Part shown: positions 1 to 7,847 of the stretch, in pieces
How positions within the stretch are numbered: position 1 is the first letter of the stretch
Layout of the letters: the number at the start of each line of letters is the position of its first letter
Source of the DNA: Ascidiaceihabitans sp023955215
GTDB lineage: Bacteria > Pseudomonadota > Alphaproteobacteria > Rhodobacterales > Rhodobacteraceae
Assembly (NCBI GenBank): GCA_943788345.1
Contig: CALSPX010000006.1
Span: 62,001 to 126,000 of the forward strand
Direction: 5' to 3'
Length of the DNA: 64,000 bases
Translations under genes and position numbers: made by a program
Notes under the pieces: model-generated
Database searches by the model: none
Told to the model about the DNA's origin: nothing
What the model saw: only the letters and a program-made list of their open reading frames with translations

Positions 1-1089
1 GCGCATTTGCGCGGCAAAGCTGTCTTCACCTTCAAACTGGTGCAACATCGTTGTCATTTGCCAACTGAAACGCATCGCTTTCCAAATTCTAGCAAGGGCG
101 CGTTCCGAATAAGCATCGATCCCCGAAGCGTCCCCTTTTTGCAGGACATCAATCAAGCCTTGGTACAAGTAAAACACATCTGACACAGCAAGGTTCAAAC
201 CCTTGGCACCTGTTGGCGGCACAATATGGGCAGCATCGCCAACAAGAAACAAGCGGCCCCAACGCAACGGTTCACTCACAAATGAACGCAACGGCGCAAT
301 CGATTTCTCAATCGACGGGCCTGTTACCATCGAACTGCTGATATCATAGGGTAAGCATGTTTTCACTTTCTCCCAGAACCGCTCATCACTCCAATCCTCA
401 ACCTTATCCACCAATGGAACCTGTACATAATAGCGACTTAAGTTTGCATTCCGCATAGATGCCAGCGCAAACCCGTTGCATGAATTTGCATAGATCAATT
501 CATGATTGGCAGGCGGCGTCCGAGACAGCACGCCTAGCCATCCAAACGGATAGACACGTTCAAATGCGCGCCGCTTTTCTTCTGGTATAGTAGTCCGGCT
601 GACACCATGAAAGCCATCACACCCTGCAACATAGCTGCAATCTAACCGTTGCCTCACACCATCTTTGGTGAACTCAACATAGGGTGCATCGCTGTCAGCA
701 TCGTTGATCACAACATCGCTAACATCGTGCAGTACACTAGCCCCTATCGCATCTTGGGCATTATATAGGTCGGCCGTCACCTCGGTTTGCCCGTAGACCA
801 TAACCTGTTTTCCAGTCAGCTCTTTGAAATTAATCCGAACCATCAGGTCATCATCTGTCAGATAGCATCCAACGTGTGGGATACCCTCACGATCTAAGCG
901 ATCGCCAACACCGGCTTCATGCAACATCTGTACAGTACCCGTTTCAAGAACACCTGCCCTAATGCGTCCCTCGACATGCGCACGGCTTGAACGCTCCAAT
1001 ATCACTGTCGCGACACCTGCTTTGTTCAAAAGCTGTGACAACAGCAATCCAGATGGCCCGCCGCCAATGATCGCAACTTGAGTTTTCAT
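1..1089 (-). CDS. pobA: 4-hydroxybenzoate 3-monooxygenase (C-terminus cut by window edge)
   Basis: Flavoprotein hydroxylase that converts 4-hydroxybenzoate to protocatechuate using NAD(P)H and oxygen, feeding the beta-ketoadipate pathway. The 363 codons present start with an FAD-binding Rossmann segment (IIGGGPSG near residue 7) and include the second FAD motif FLVGDAAHIVPPTGAKGLN near residue 280, both typical of PobA. The family is about 390 residues, so roughly 25 C-terminal residues lie beyond base 1. The ATG at 1087-1089 directly precedes the Rossmann fold, so the start is secure. It is transcribed divergently from an AraC-type regulator at 1184, with only 94 bp between them, the usual pobA/pobR arrangement. 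Family identity is strong; induction by 4-hydroxybenzoate is inferred from context. Confidence 0.93.
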   Translation of the reverse strand, partial: MKTQVAIIGGGPSGLLLSQLLNKAGVATVILERSSRAHVEGRIRAGVLETGTVQMLHEAGVGDRLDREGIPHVGCYLTDDDLMVRINFKELTGKQVMVYGQTEVTADLYNAQDAIGASVLHDVSDVVINDADSDAPYVEFTKDGVRQRLDCSYVAGCDGFHGVSRTTIPEEKRRAFERVYPFGWLGVLSRTPPANHELIYANSCNGFALASMRNANLSRYYVQVPLVDKVEDWSDERFWEKVKTCLPYDISSSMVTGPSIEKSIAPLRSFVSEPLRWGRLFLVGDAAHIVPPTGAKGLNLAVSDVFYLYQGLIDVLQKGDASGIDAYSERALARIWKAMRFSWQMTTMLHQFEGEDSFAAQMR

Positions 1090-1183
1090 GTTCAGAACCT
1101 ATTCAACGCCTTTTCCTAAAGCGTAACAGGGCAAACGCTTCCTTTGAATGGACGCGCCGTGCAATGACTGGTAACATTCGTGC

Positions 1184-2017
1184 ATGATTGAAACACCCAA
1201 CTTCACCCTGCTGGGCGAGACAACGCACTTCCCAGACGTGGTGCATTGTGAAACCTTTCTTGCGCGTGCACCCACACACAAATGGATAATACCAACACAT
1301 CGACACGCCCAAATGGCTCAGTTGTTCGAGATAACAAGTGGAACCGTTTTGGCAAAAATCGATGATGCAACGATAAATCTTTCGGACGGTAATTTTCTAT
1401 ATGTACCGGCACAATGCGTGCATGGCTTTGACGTTGCTCCGCATACTGATGGAAAGATCATGTCATTCCCCCAACCCATTCTCACATCGATTGGCCCAAC
1501 TTCAAACGCCCTACCCTCTGCCTTGGATCAGTTCTTTTCAGGCAAAGTAATGCCGCAGCTCGCCAGCCTCACCAACACATTGTCTGAGACCCTGAACACT
1601 TCACAAATGTTTCGCCAACAAATTGCAGTTGGATTGGCCCATGCTGTTCTCGGGACGATCGCCAGCTTGGCCCCTAGCACTCAATTCATGCCCTCCGATC
1701 CACGGCTTGCAGACTTTGATGCATTCATTCTGCAACATCAAAAATTGGGATTAAGCGCAACTGACTACGCCGCACTCCTTGGCGTTAGTACCGGGCATCT
1801 TAGTAGGTTATGCCGCGATGCCACCGGTCGCGGCGCTGGTGCATACATTGAACGGTCGACGATGAATGAGGCCTGTCGTCTATTGGCATTCACACGAATG
1901 CCCGTTGCAGAGGTCGGTTACCAGTTTGGTTACAGCGACCCATCATACTTTTCTAAAAGGTTCCGTGCTGCGCGTGGCCAAACGCCAACGCAATATCGCA
2001 CTGCATTCGCGAGCTGA
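1184..2017 (+). CDS. AraC-family transcriptional regulator, PobR-like
   Basis: A 277-residue regulator with an N-terminal cupin-like sensor half (histidine-rich PTHRHAQMAQLFEI near residue 38) and a C-terminal AraC/XylS domain with two helix-turn-helix units. The last 60 residues carry the conserved second HTH (MPVAEVGYQFGYSDPSYFSKRFRAARGQTP is the region, around residues 238-267). It is divergent from pobA across a 94 bp gap, and AraC-type PobR proteins in other Proteobacteria activate pobA when 4-hydroxybenzoate is present. The role is therefore inferred from family plus position. Its stop lies 9 bp from the convergent MarR gene end at 2027. Confidence 0.85.
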   Translation: MIETPNFTLLGETTHFPDVVHCETFLARAPTHKWIIPTHRHAQMAQLFEITSGTVLAKIDDATINLSDGNFLYVPAQCVHGFDVAPHTDGKIMSFPQPILTSIGPTSNALPSALDQFFSGKVMPQLASLTNTLSETLNTSQMFRQQIAVGLAHAVLGTIASLAPSTQFMPSDPRLADFDAFILQHQKLGLSATDYAALLGVSTGHLSRLCRDATGRGAGAYIERSTMNEACRLLAFTRMPVAEVGYQFGYSDPSYFSKRFRAARGQTPTQYRTAFAS

Positions 2018-2026
2018 CGTCGTGAC

Positions 2027-2464
2027 TTACGAATTTTGCATTAAAACGCGTAGGCAGCGCTTGAGTGTCTGAACATCATCCCCTCCCAGCCGCTCTTGTA
2101 ACTTTCGATCAAATTGCGCCGCAGCCATACTAAGATCGTCATAAGCCGCCCTGCCTGCTGCGGTCAGGCTAAGCAATGCGTGGCGTCGATCTTTAGCCAC
2201 CTCTTGACGGACCATGAACCGCTTGTCTTCAAGAGCAGACACCCCTCGGCTGGCTTTGGTCTTGTGTATATGAGCACGATCGCAAATCTGCTTTGCAGTT
2301 AGGTCACCGTACTGCCCCAAATGAAATAGGATACGCCACTCGGTCTGCAACATACCGTATCGGTCTTTATATGTTGGGCTAAAGGCCGCGCCTTGGGCGT
2401 CCGCCGCTTGATTTAGGAGGTACGGCAAAAAGTTAGACAAATCCATTTCAATAGACGTCGGCAT
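2027..2464 (-). CDS. MarR-family transcriptional regulator, probably of homogentisate genes
   Basis: A 145-residue winged-helix regulator. The segment GMLQTEWRILFHLGQYGDLT followed by AKQICDRAHIHKTKASR and the basic wing (VRQEVAKDRRHALLSLTAAGR) is the classical MarR fold. The frame stays open upstream to 2635, but that part overlaps the hmgA start. The ATG at 2464 is preferred because an AAGGCGAG ribosome binding site lies about 8 nt before it and it begins just before the conserved domain; an ATG at 2446 is an alternative. It is divergent from hmgA with 66 bp between starts, and that gap holds a perfect 6+6 bp inverted repeat that could be its operator. The ligand is unknown; homogentisate or an aromatic precursor is the natural guess. 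Confidence 0.85.
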   Translation of the reverse strand: MPTSIEMDLSNFLPYLLNQAADAQGAAFSPTYKDRYGMLQTEWRILFHLGQYGDLTAKQICDRAHIHKTKASRGVSALEDKRFMVRQEVAKDRRHALLSLTAAGRAAYDDLSMAAAQFDRKLQERLGGDDVQTLKRCLRVLMQNS

Positions 2465-2480
2465 TGCAAATCTCGCCTTG

Positions 2481-2500
2481 TTAGTTACATTTTCAACTAA
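2481..2500. promoter_or_regulatory. Candidate MarR operator in the marR-hmgA divergent promoter
   Basis: TTAGTT (2481-2486) and AACTAA (2495-2500) form a perfect inverted repeat with an 8 nt spacer. It lies 17 bp upstream of the regulator ATG and 30 bp upstream of the hmgA ATG. Size and symmetry fit a MarR dimer site, so one protein could control both divergent genes. No binding evidence is available. Confidence 0.5.
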
Positions 2501-2530
2501 TATTGCTTTACTAGCATTCGAGGGCAACCC

Positions 2531-3865
2531 ATGACAACAAAACCAGACACCCAAGTCGACCAAACCCAACTGCGATATATGTCTGGTTGGGGGAATGATT
2601 TCGAAACTGAAGCGTTGCCAGACGCCCTGCCCCAAGGCATGAATTCACCACAGAAGGTGAATTACGGCCTGTACGGCGAACAGCTCTCAGGTACTGCATT
2701 CACCCAGCCATCGCCCGAACGCACATGGTGCTACCGTATTCGTCCATCCGTTAAACACACCCACCGTTTTACGAAAATCAACTTACCTTATTGGAAAACC
2801 GCGCCCCATATTGTTGAAGATGTGACTTCCCTTGGACAGTACCGTTGGGACGCACTTGAGGCCAAAAATGAAGGCCTGACCTGGCTTACTGGTATGCGCA
2901 CGATGACCACTGCGGGTGACGTGAACATTCAAACGGGCATGGCCAATCACATCTACCTTGTCTCCGAAAGCATGGTGGACAGTTACTTCTATTCGGCAGA
3001 CTCTGAGATGCTCATTGTCCCTCAAGAAGGTAAATTGCGTTTCGCGACTGAGTTGGGGGTAATAGATATCGAACCACAAGAGATCGCTATCATTCCGCGC
3101 GGGTTAGTTTACCGCGTCGAAGTTCTAGAAAGCCCTGCGCGAGGGTTTGTTTGCGAAAACTATGGGCAGAAATTCAATCTACCAGACCGCGGACCCATTG
3201 GGGCCAATTGCCTTGCCAATCCACGTGACTTCAAAACACCAGTAGCAGCCTTTGAGGATCGTGAGGTTCCATCCACTGTAACCGTTAAGTGGTGCGGGCA
3301 ATTTCATGAAACCAAAATTGGGCACTCGCCACTGGATGTCGTTGCTTGGCACGGCAACTATGCCCCTTGCAAATATGACCTAAAGACATTTTGCCCAGTT
3401 GGTGCAATCTTGTTTGATCACCCTGACCCATCCATCTTCACTGTGCTGACCGCGCCCTCTGGCCAAGCTGGAACAACCAACATCGACTTTATTTTGTTCC
3501 GTGAACGTTGGATGGTGGCAGAAGATACCTTCCGCCCACCGTGGTACCATAAAAACGTCATGTCAGAGCTTATGGGCAACATTTATGGTCGGTATGATGC
3601 AAAACCAAAAGGGTTTGTTCCAGGAGGGATGAGCCTGCACAATATGATGCTGCCCCATGGGCCTGATCACAATGCGTTTGAAGCGGCTTCAAATGCTGAA
3701 CTCGCCCCACATAAATTGGATCAGACAATGTCGTTCATGTTTGAAACACGTTTCCCGCAGCACCTGACAGAGTTCGCAGCGAATGAGGCACCTTTACAGG
3801 ATGACTACATTGACTGTTGGGCCGACTTGGAAAAGAAATTCGATGGTACAACAGGTAAAAAATGA
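2531..3865 (+). CDS. hmgA: Homogentisate 1,2-dioxygenase
   Basis: Iron(II) dioxygenase that opens the ring of homogentisate to maleylacetoacetate, the central step of tyrosine and phenylalanine breakdown. The 444-residue length is normal for the family. The N-terminal YMSGWGNDFETEALPDALP and the late WYHKNVMSELMGNIYGRYDAK and HGPDHNAFE segments (residues about 335-380) are HmgA hallmarks that carry the iron-binding His/Glu residues. The ATG has a GAGGG ribosome binding site 6 nt upstream. It is the first gene of a likely hmgA-fahA unit and is divergent from a MarR regulator. No maleylacetoacetate isomerase gene sits between hmgA and fahA. Confidence 0.96.
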   Translation: MTTKPDTQVDQTQLRYMSGWGNDFETEALPDALPQGMNSPQKVNYGLYGEQLSGTAFTQPSPERTWCYRIRPSVKHTHRFTKINLPYWKTAPHIVEDVTSLGQYRWDALEAKNEGLTWLTGMRTMTTAGDVNIQTGMANHIYLVSESMVDSYFYSADSEMLIVPQEGKLRFATELGVIDIEPQEIAIIPRGLVYRVEVLESPARGFVCENYGQKFNLPDRGPIGANCLANPRDFKTPVAAFEDREVPSTVTVKWCGQFHETKIGHSPLDVVAWHGNYAPCKYDLKTFCPVGAILFDHPDPSIFTVLTAPSGQAGTTNIDFILFRERWMVAEDTFRPPWYHKNVMSELMGNIYGRYDAKPKGFVPGGMSLHNMMLPHGPDHNAFEAASNAELAPHKLDQTMSFMFETRFPQHLTEFAANEAPLQDDYIDCWADLEKKFDGTTGKK

Positions 3866-3938
3866 CATCACTTATCTGCTATAAGAAGAACCGTTTGTCA
3901 GATCACTCAATCACAATTTCAAAACCAAAGGACACCGC

Positions 3939-5195
3939 ATGACCTTGCTGCGATCTTGGGTGGACAGCGCAAACAGCGCCAAGACCCCCTTCCCCTTGAA
4001 CAACCTGCCATACGGTGTGTTCTCGATCGACGGGGATGACCCAAGGTGCGGCGTCGCCATTGGTGACATGATCCTTGATATGGCCGCCCTAGAACAGACC
4101 GAGCTGGTGCAACTTGATGAAGAACCCAGCTTTGATCTGCCGTTTTGGAACGACGTCATGGAACTTGGACCCGCCGTTTGGAACGAGCTGCGCAACACAT
4201 TGACCACGCTGCTATCAGAAGGTTGCAAACACCAAGACACGCTTCGCCAATTCCTCGTTCCCCAAGCAAATGTCGAAATGCACATGCCGTTCGCGGTTTC
4301 AGAGTTCACTGATTTTTATTCAGGCAAACATCACGCCCAAAACGTTGGCACAATGTTTAGAGGTCCCGAAAATGCACTTCCGCCGAATTGGCTGCACATC
4401 CCGATTGGGTATAACGGACGCGCATCTTCTGTCGTCGTCTCTGGCACCAAAATCACACGGCCAAACGGTCAAATGAAAGCCGCCGATGCAGACATGCCAT
4501 CTTTTGGCCCCTGTCAGCGTTTGGATATCGAGCTAGAAATTGGGGCCATCGTTGGCGGTTCAAACCCATTGGGGCAACCGATCACGGTTGCGCAAGCCGA
4601 CGAGATGATCTTTGGCTATGTTTTGCTGAACGATTGGTCCGCCCGCGATATCCAAGCATGGGAATACCAACCTTTGGGTCCCTTCCAAGCCAAAGCATTT
4701 GCAACAACGATCAGCCCATGGATCGTGACGCAAGCTGCACTAGAGCCGTTTCGCACATCTACACCCGATCGAGAAAAAGATTTATTACCTTATCTTGCGG
4801 AACCTAAGCCGATGCTCTTTGACATTGATCTGTCTGCCTCAATTGCACCCGCAGGGAAATCGGCCACTACAATTACGCGCACAAATTACAATCAAATGTA
4901 TTACTCAGCAGCACAACAATTGACGCACCATGCTTCTTCAGGCTGTGCGATGCAGGCTGGTGATTTGATTGGATCGGGCACCATTTCGGGGCCCGAAAAA
5001 CATGAACGAGGCAGTCTTTTGGAGCTGTCGTGGGGCGGTAAAGAGCCAATCACGCTCGATACTGGTGAAACGCGAACTTTCATCGATGATGGCGATACAC
5101 TTACACTTCATGGGGCAGCCCAAGGTGAAGGGTATCAAATCGGCTTTGGGGCCTGCGAAGGTACAATTACCCCTGCACCTAAATTTCCCGCGTGA
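3939..5195 (+). CDS. fahA: Fumarylacetoacetase
   Basis: Hydrolyses fumarylacetoacetate to fumarate and acetoacetate, the last step of the homogentisate pathway. The protein is 418 residues. It has the N-terminal FAH domain (PYGVFSIDGDDPRCGVAIGD near residue 25) and the catalytic hydrolase domain with FTDFYSGKHHAQNVG (about 125), LDIELEIGAIVG (about 198), GYVLLNDWSARDIQAWEYQPLGPF (about 226) and the late GDLIGSGTISGPE. These hold the metal-binding Asp/Glu residues and the active-site His of the family. It follows hmgA in the same direction after 73 bp and is probably cotranscribed. The isomerase that links the two steps is not in the window. Confidence 0.96.
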   Translation: MTLLRSWVDSANSAKTPFPLNNLPYGVFSIDGDDPRCGVAIGDMILDMAALEQTELVQLDEEPSFDLPFWNDVMELGPAVWNELRNTLTTLLSEGCKHQDTLRQFLVPQANVEMHMPFAVSEFTDFYSGKHHAQNVGTMFRGPENALPPNWLHIPIGYNGRASSVVVSGTKITRPNGQMKAADADMPSFGPCQRLDIELEIGAIVGGSNPLGQPITVAQADEMIFGYVLLNDWSARDIQAWEYQPLGPFQAKAFATTISPWIVTQAALEPFRTSTPDREKDLLPYLAEPKPMLFDIDLSASIAPAGKSATTITRTNYNQMYYSAAQQLTHHASSGCAMQAGDLIGSGTISGPEKHERGSLLELSWGGKEPITLDTGETRTFIDDGDTLTLHGAAQGEGYQIGFGACEGTITPAPKFPA

Positions 5196-5227
5196 AGATC
5201 ATCGAGGATATCACAATTCAGATATCC

Positions 5228-5264
5228 CCATAATAAAAATCATTGAAGTCTATGGATGACTTCA
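5228..5264 (-). terminator. Probable terminator of the sulfatase-family gene
   Basis: TGAAGTC (5244-5250) and GACTTCA (5258-5264) form a perfect 7 bp stem with a 7 nt loop. On the minus strand the stem is followed by a T-rich stretch (ATGATTTTTATT). The stem overlaps the stop codon of the minus-strand gene ending at 5262. Confidence 0.5.
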
Positions 5265-6917
5265 GTCCTCAACGTATCGCTGCGTTGCCGGTCCGCTGTA
5301 TTTTTCCAACAACTCTTCGGGAACCTCACTGCCATCCACCATAAATGGCAGGATACCTTTGCGCAAAGATTTGCCGCGCATGTTGATAATATCCTCATCC
5401 GTCTTGGTGACACGCTGTGCATTACGCCGCCCCCAATGGGCAAGATGTGCATACATCATTTCGAATATGTCATCATGCCCTTCATCCTTTGCAAGGTCAT
5501 TCAACTCGTCAGGGTCTTCCTGCAGGTCAAATAGCATTGGACGCAATCCACCCATCGCATGCATTAGTTTGTAGCGACCATCAAACACCATAAACAAACG
5601 GCAGTCATTGGGTTCTAATCCAAGTTTCACGCCTTGCGGTGTTGGTGAATAATCGAACTCAGAAATCGCAACTTCGCGCCATTCCGGCGTTTCGCCATTT
5701 AGCAGTGGTACGAGCGAGCGCCCCTCAAGGATGTTCTTCGCAATCTTCCCGCCAGCTGCATCGACAAATGTTGGGACCAGATCAATTGCTTCTACCAGCG
5801 CATCATTTGTGGTGCCGCGAGTTGCGTCTGCCTCTTTGCGTGGATCGAAAACAATCATCGGAATTTTCACAGATGGGTCATGAAATAGATCTTTTTCACC
5901 TAACCAGTGGTCGCCCAAATAGTCACCATGATCAGACGTTAGAACGATCATCGTGTCCTTCAACTGATCCGTATCCTCAAGGTGATCAAGCAAAACACCA
6001 AGCTGGTCATCGCATTGTTTGATCAGCCCCATGTAGGCTGGGATCACCTTTTTGCGGACCTCTTCACTTTGAAATGCAGTTGCGATCTTGTTTTGCATAT
6101 ACGCGCCAAAAACTGGCTGTGGATCGACCTGTTCGACGTCATCGCGCACAGGGGCTGGCACATGCTGTTCGCCAAACATGTTGTGGTAAGGCGCTGGTAC
6201 AATGTAGGGCCAATGCGGCTTGATAAAGCTGACATGCGCACACCATGGGCCTTTGCCGGTGTCGCGCGCTTGATCCATGAAATCGATAGTTTGACGGGTT
6301 AACCATGGCGTCTCGCTGTCTTCTTCGCGAATATTGGCAGGCTTGTCGGCATTATCGAACATCCAACCCGTTGCCTTGTTCCCCTCATTATCAATGCCTG
6401 CATTGGCAAAATCAGCCCAAGGATTTTCAGACTCATATCCTTTGCCTTTAAGATATTCGTTATAGGGCGAACGTTTTTCGTCGTAAAAGCCATCAGGCCC
6501 AGCCCCCCAAAGGCCATCATCCCTGATCCAAGCATCAAAACCACATTCAGCTTGGCGCGCGCCAATCTCATTGTCAGGGGCAAGACCAAGGCGCGCCATT
6601 CCTTCCGCGTCTGCCTTCATATGTGTTTTGCCAATGAGCCAGCATTCCATACCCGCTTTGCGCAGGTGATCACCCAGCGTCTGTTCACCGACCCGTAAAG
6701 GGAAACCGTTCCATGCAGCCCCGTGCGATGAAACATAGCGCCCAGTGTAAAAGCTCATCCGACTAGCACCGCAAATTGTGGATTGGGCATAGGCGTTGGT
6801 AAACCGAACGCCTTGGGCTGCCACACGATCAAAATTTGGCGTTTCCAGGTGCGGGTGGCCTGCACAGCTTAGATAGTCAAACCGCAGTTGGTCATACATT
6901 ATGAACAGGATATTCAA
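5262..6917 (-). CDS. Sulfatase / phosphonate monoester hydrolase family enzyme
   Basis: A 551-residue alkaline-phosphatase-superfamily hydrolase. The N-terminus has the metal-binding NILFIMYDQLRFDYLS. Cys49 lies in CGASRMSFYTGR, which matches the formylglycine signature (C-x-[P/A]-x-R) used by sulfatases and phosphonate monoester hydrolases. GKTHMK (about 98), IKPHWPY (about 232) and TSDHGDYLGDHWLGEKDLFH (about 330-350) supply further metal ligands. The start appears to be TTG at 6915-6917: a GAGGTG ribosome binding site lies 6 nt upstream, and the first ATG (6899) would remove part of the conserved first strand. The substrate cannot be read from sequence; sulfate ester, phosphonate monoester or phosphodiester are all possible. 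No sulfatase-maturing enzyme is adjacent. Confidence 0.85.
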   Translation of the reverse strand: MNILFIMYDQLRFDYLSCAGHPHLETPNFDRVAAQGVRFTNAYAQSTICGASRMSFYTGRYVSSHGAAWNGFPLRVGEQTLGDHLRKAGMECWLIGKTHMKADAEGMARLGLAPDNEIGARQAECGFDAWIRDDGLWGAGPDGFYDEKRSPYNEYLKGKGYESENPWADFANAGIDNEGNKATGWMFDNADKPANIREEDSETPWLTRQTIDFMDQARDTGKGPWCAHVSFIKPHWPYIVPAPYHNMFGEQHVPAPVRDDVEQVDPQPVFGAYMQNKIATAFQSEEVRKKVIPAYMGLIKQCDDQLGVLLDHLEDTDQLKDTMIVLTSDHGDYLGDHWLGEKDLFHDPSVKIPMIVFDPRKEADATRGTTNDALVEAIDLVPTFVDAAGGKIAKNILEGRSLVPLLNGETPEWREVAISEFDYSPTPQGVKLGLEPNDCRLFMVFDGRYKLMHAMGGLRPMLFDLQEDPDELNDLAKDEGHDDIFEMMYAHLAHWGRRNAQRVTKTDEDIINMRGKSLRKGILPFMVDGSEVPEELLEKYSGPATQRYVED

Positions 6918-7087
6918 GGTCGCACCTCTGTTTTAGGATAGATCAGGCGCAGGGGTAATTACGCCTCATCACTTGCATCAAAGTATTCACCGTTTCTGGG
7001 AGATGTACCAGTCTTCGATCTGCTTCCCGCAGCCTCAAATTCGCACATCCCCTTTGTACCACATGCAAAAGCGTGTCAAACTTCCGC

Positions 7088-7708
7088 ATGGACCAAAAAA
7101 TCGACATATCAAACCAGCAACAACCAGCATTCACCGCACCAAAACCAGGCACCGTCAGGTTCATTGCTGTTGACGTGGAAACAGCTGGTTACGAAAGCGC
7201 AAGCATCTGCCAAATTGGGCTCGCTTTTGTCCAATTCGACGGCTCAATCGACACATACAGCACCTACATTGATCCCCGATCCCCGTTCGTTGATGGGAAT
7301 ACACGTTTGCACGGTATCGATGCTAGCACGGTTTTTGGTGCGCCAGATTTCGCAGAAATACTGCCTCAACTGCGCCAAACGATGGAAACGCACCCCCTTG
7401 TTCAGCATAGTCGCTTTGATGAAAAAGCGTTCGATGCTGCCTGCAAACTGACTGGGCAACCGATCTTAAAGTCAGTGTGGTTCGATAGCGTCAAGATCGC
7501 CCGCAAAGCGTGGCCTGAGTTCAAAGGCAATGGTGGTCATGGCTTGGGACATCTCAAAACAGCACTTGTGCTAGAGTTTCAACACCATGACGCAGGCGAA
7601 GATGCCCGCGCGGCTGCCGAAGTGGTGCTGAAAGCTGAAACCGTCATGGGTGCCAAAATCAATATGCTTGGATCAACTCGCCAACTCAAATTCGATTTTA
7701 GCCTTTGA
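7088..7708 (+). CDS. DnaQ-like 3'-5' exonuclease
   Basis: A DEDD-family exonuclease of 206 residues. The first acidic motif is FIAVDVETAGYESASICQIG (ExoI, D-x-E), followed by the region around LHGIDAST and SRFDEKAFDAAC (ExoII), and a C-terminal HHDAGEDARAAAEVVL (ExoIII, H-x4-D). It resembles the stand-alone DnaQ/PolC-epsilon-like exonucleases with a central NGGHGLGHLKTAL segment. A GTG at 7073 in the same frame is an alternative start; neither start has a convincing ribosome binding site. It is flanked by two minus-strand genes and is probably monocistronic. A role in DNA or RNA trimming or repair is inferred from family only. Confidence 0.8.
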   Translation: MDQKIDISNQQQPAFTAPKPGTVRFIAVDVETAGYESASICQIGLAFVQFDGSIDTYSTYIDPRSPFVDGNTRLHGIDASTVFGAPDFAEILPQLRQTMETHPLVQHSRFDEKAFDAACKLTGQPILKSVWFDSVKIARKAWPEFKGNGGHGLGHLKTALVLEFQHHDAGEDARAAAEVVLKAETVMGAKINMLGSTRQLKFDFSL

Positions 7709-7720
7709 GATCAAGAAAAA

Positions 7721-7743
7721 AGGGGCACCGCGTGGATGCCCCT
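7721..7743 (-). terminator. Terminator downstream of nrdJ
   Basis: AGGGGCA (7721-7727) pairs with TGCCCCT (7737-7743) around a 9 nt loop. Read on the minus strand the stem is followed directly by a run of six T residues, as expected for an intrinsic terminator about 100 bp past the nrdJ stop. Confidence 0.75.
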
Positions 7744-7847
7744 AGGTTCGCTTACTGAGCTCAATTATGAATACCGCTCTATTTGTTTTATGCCTGTGGC
7801 TCAGTCAGCGTCAGGGGCGAGCGCACCCGCCCCGGATCCTTAGTTTC

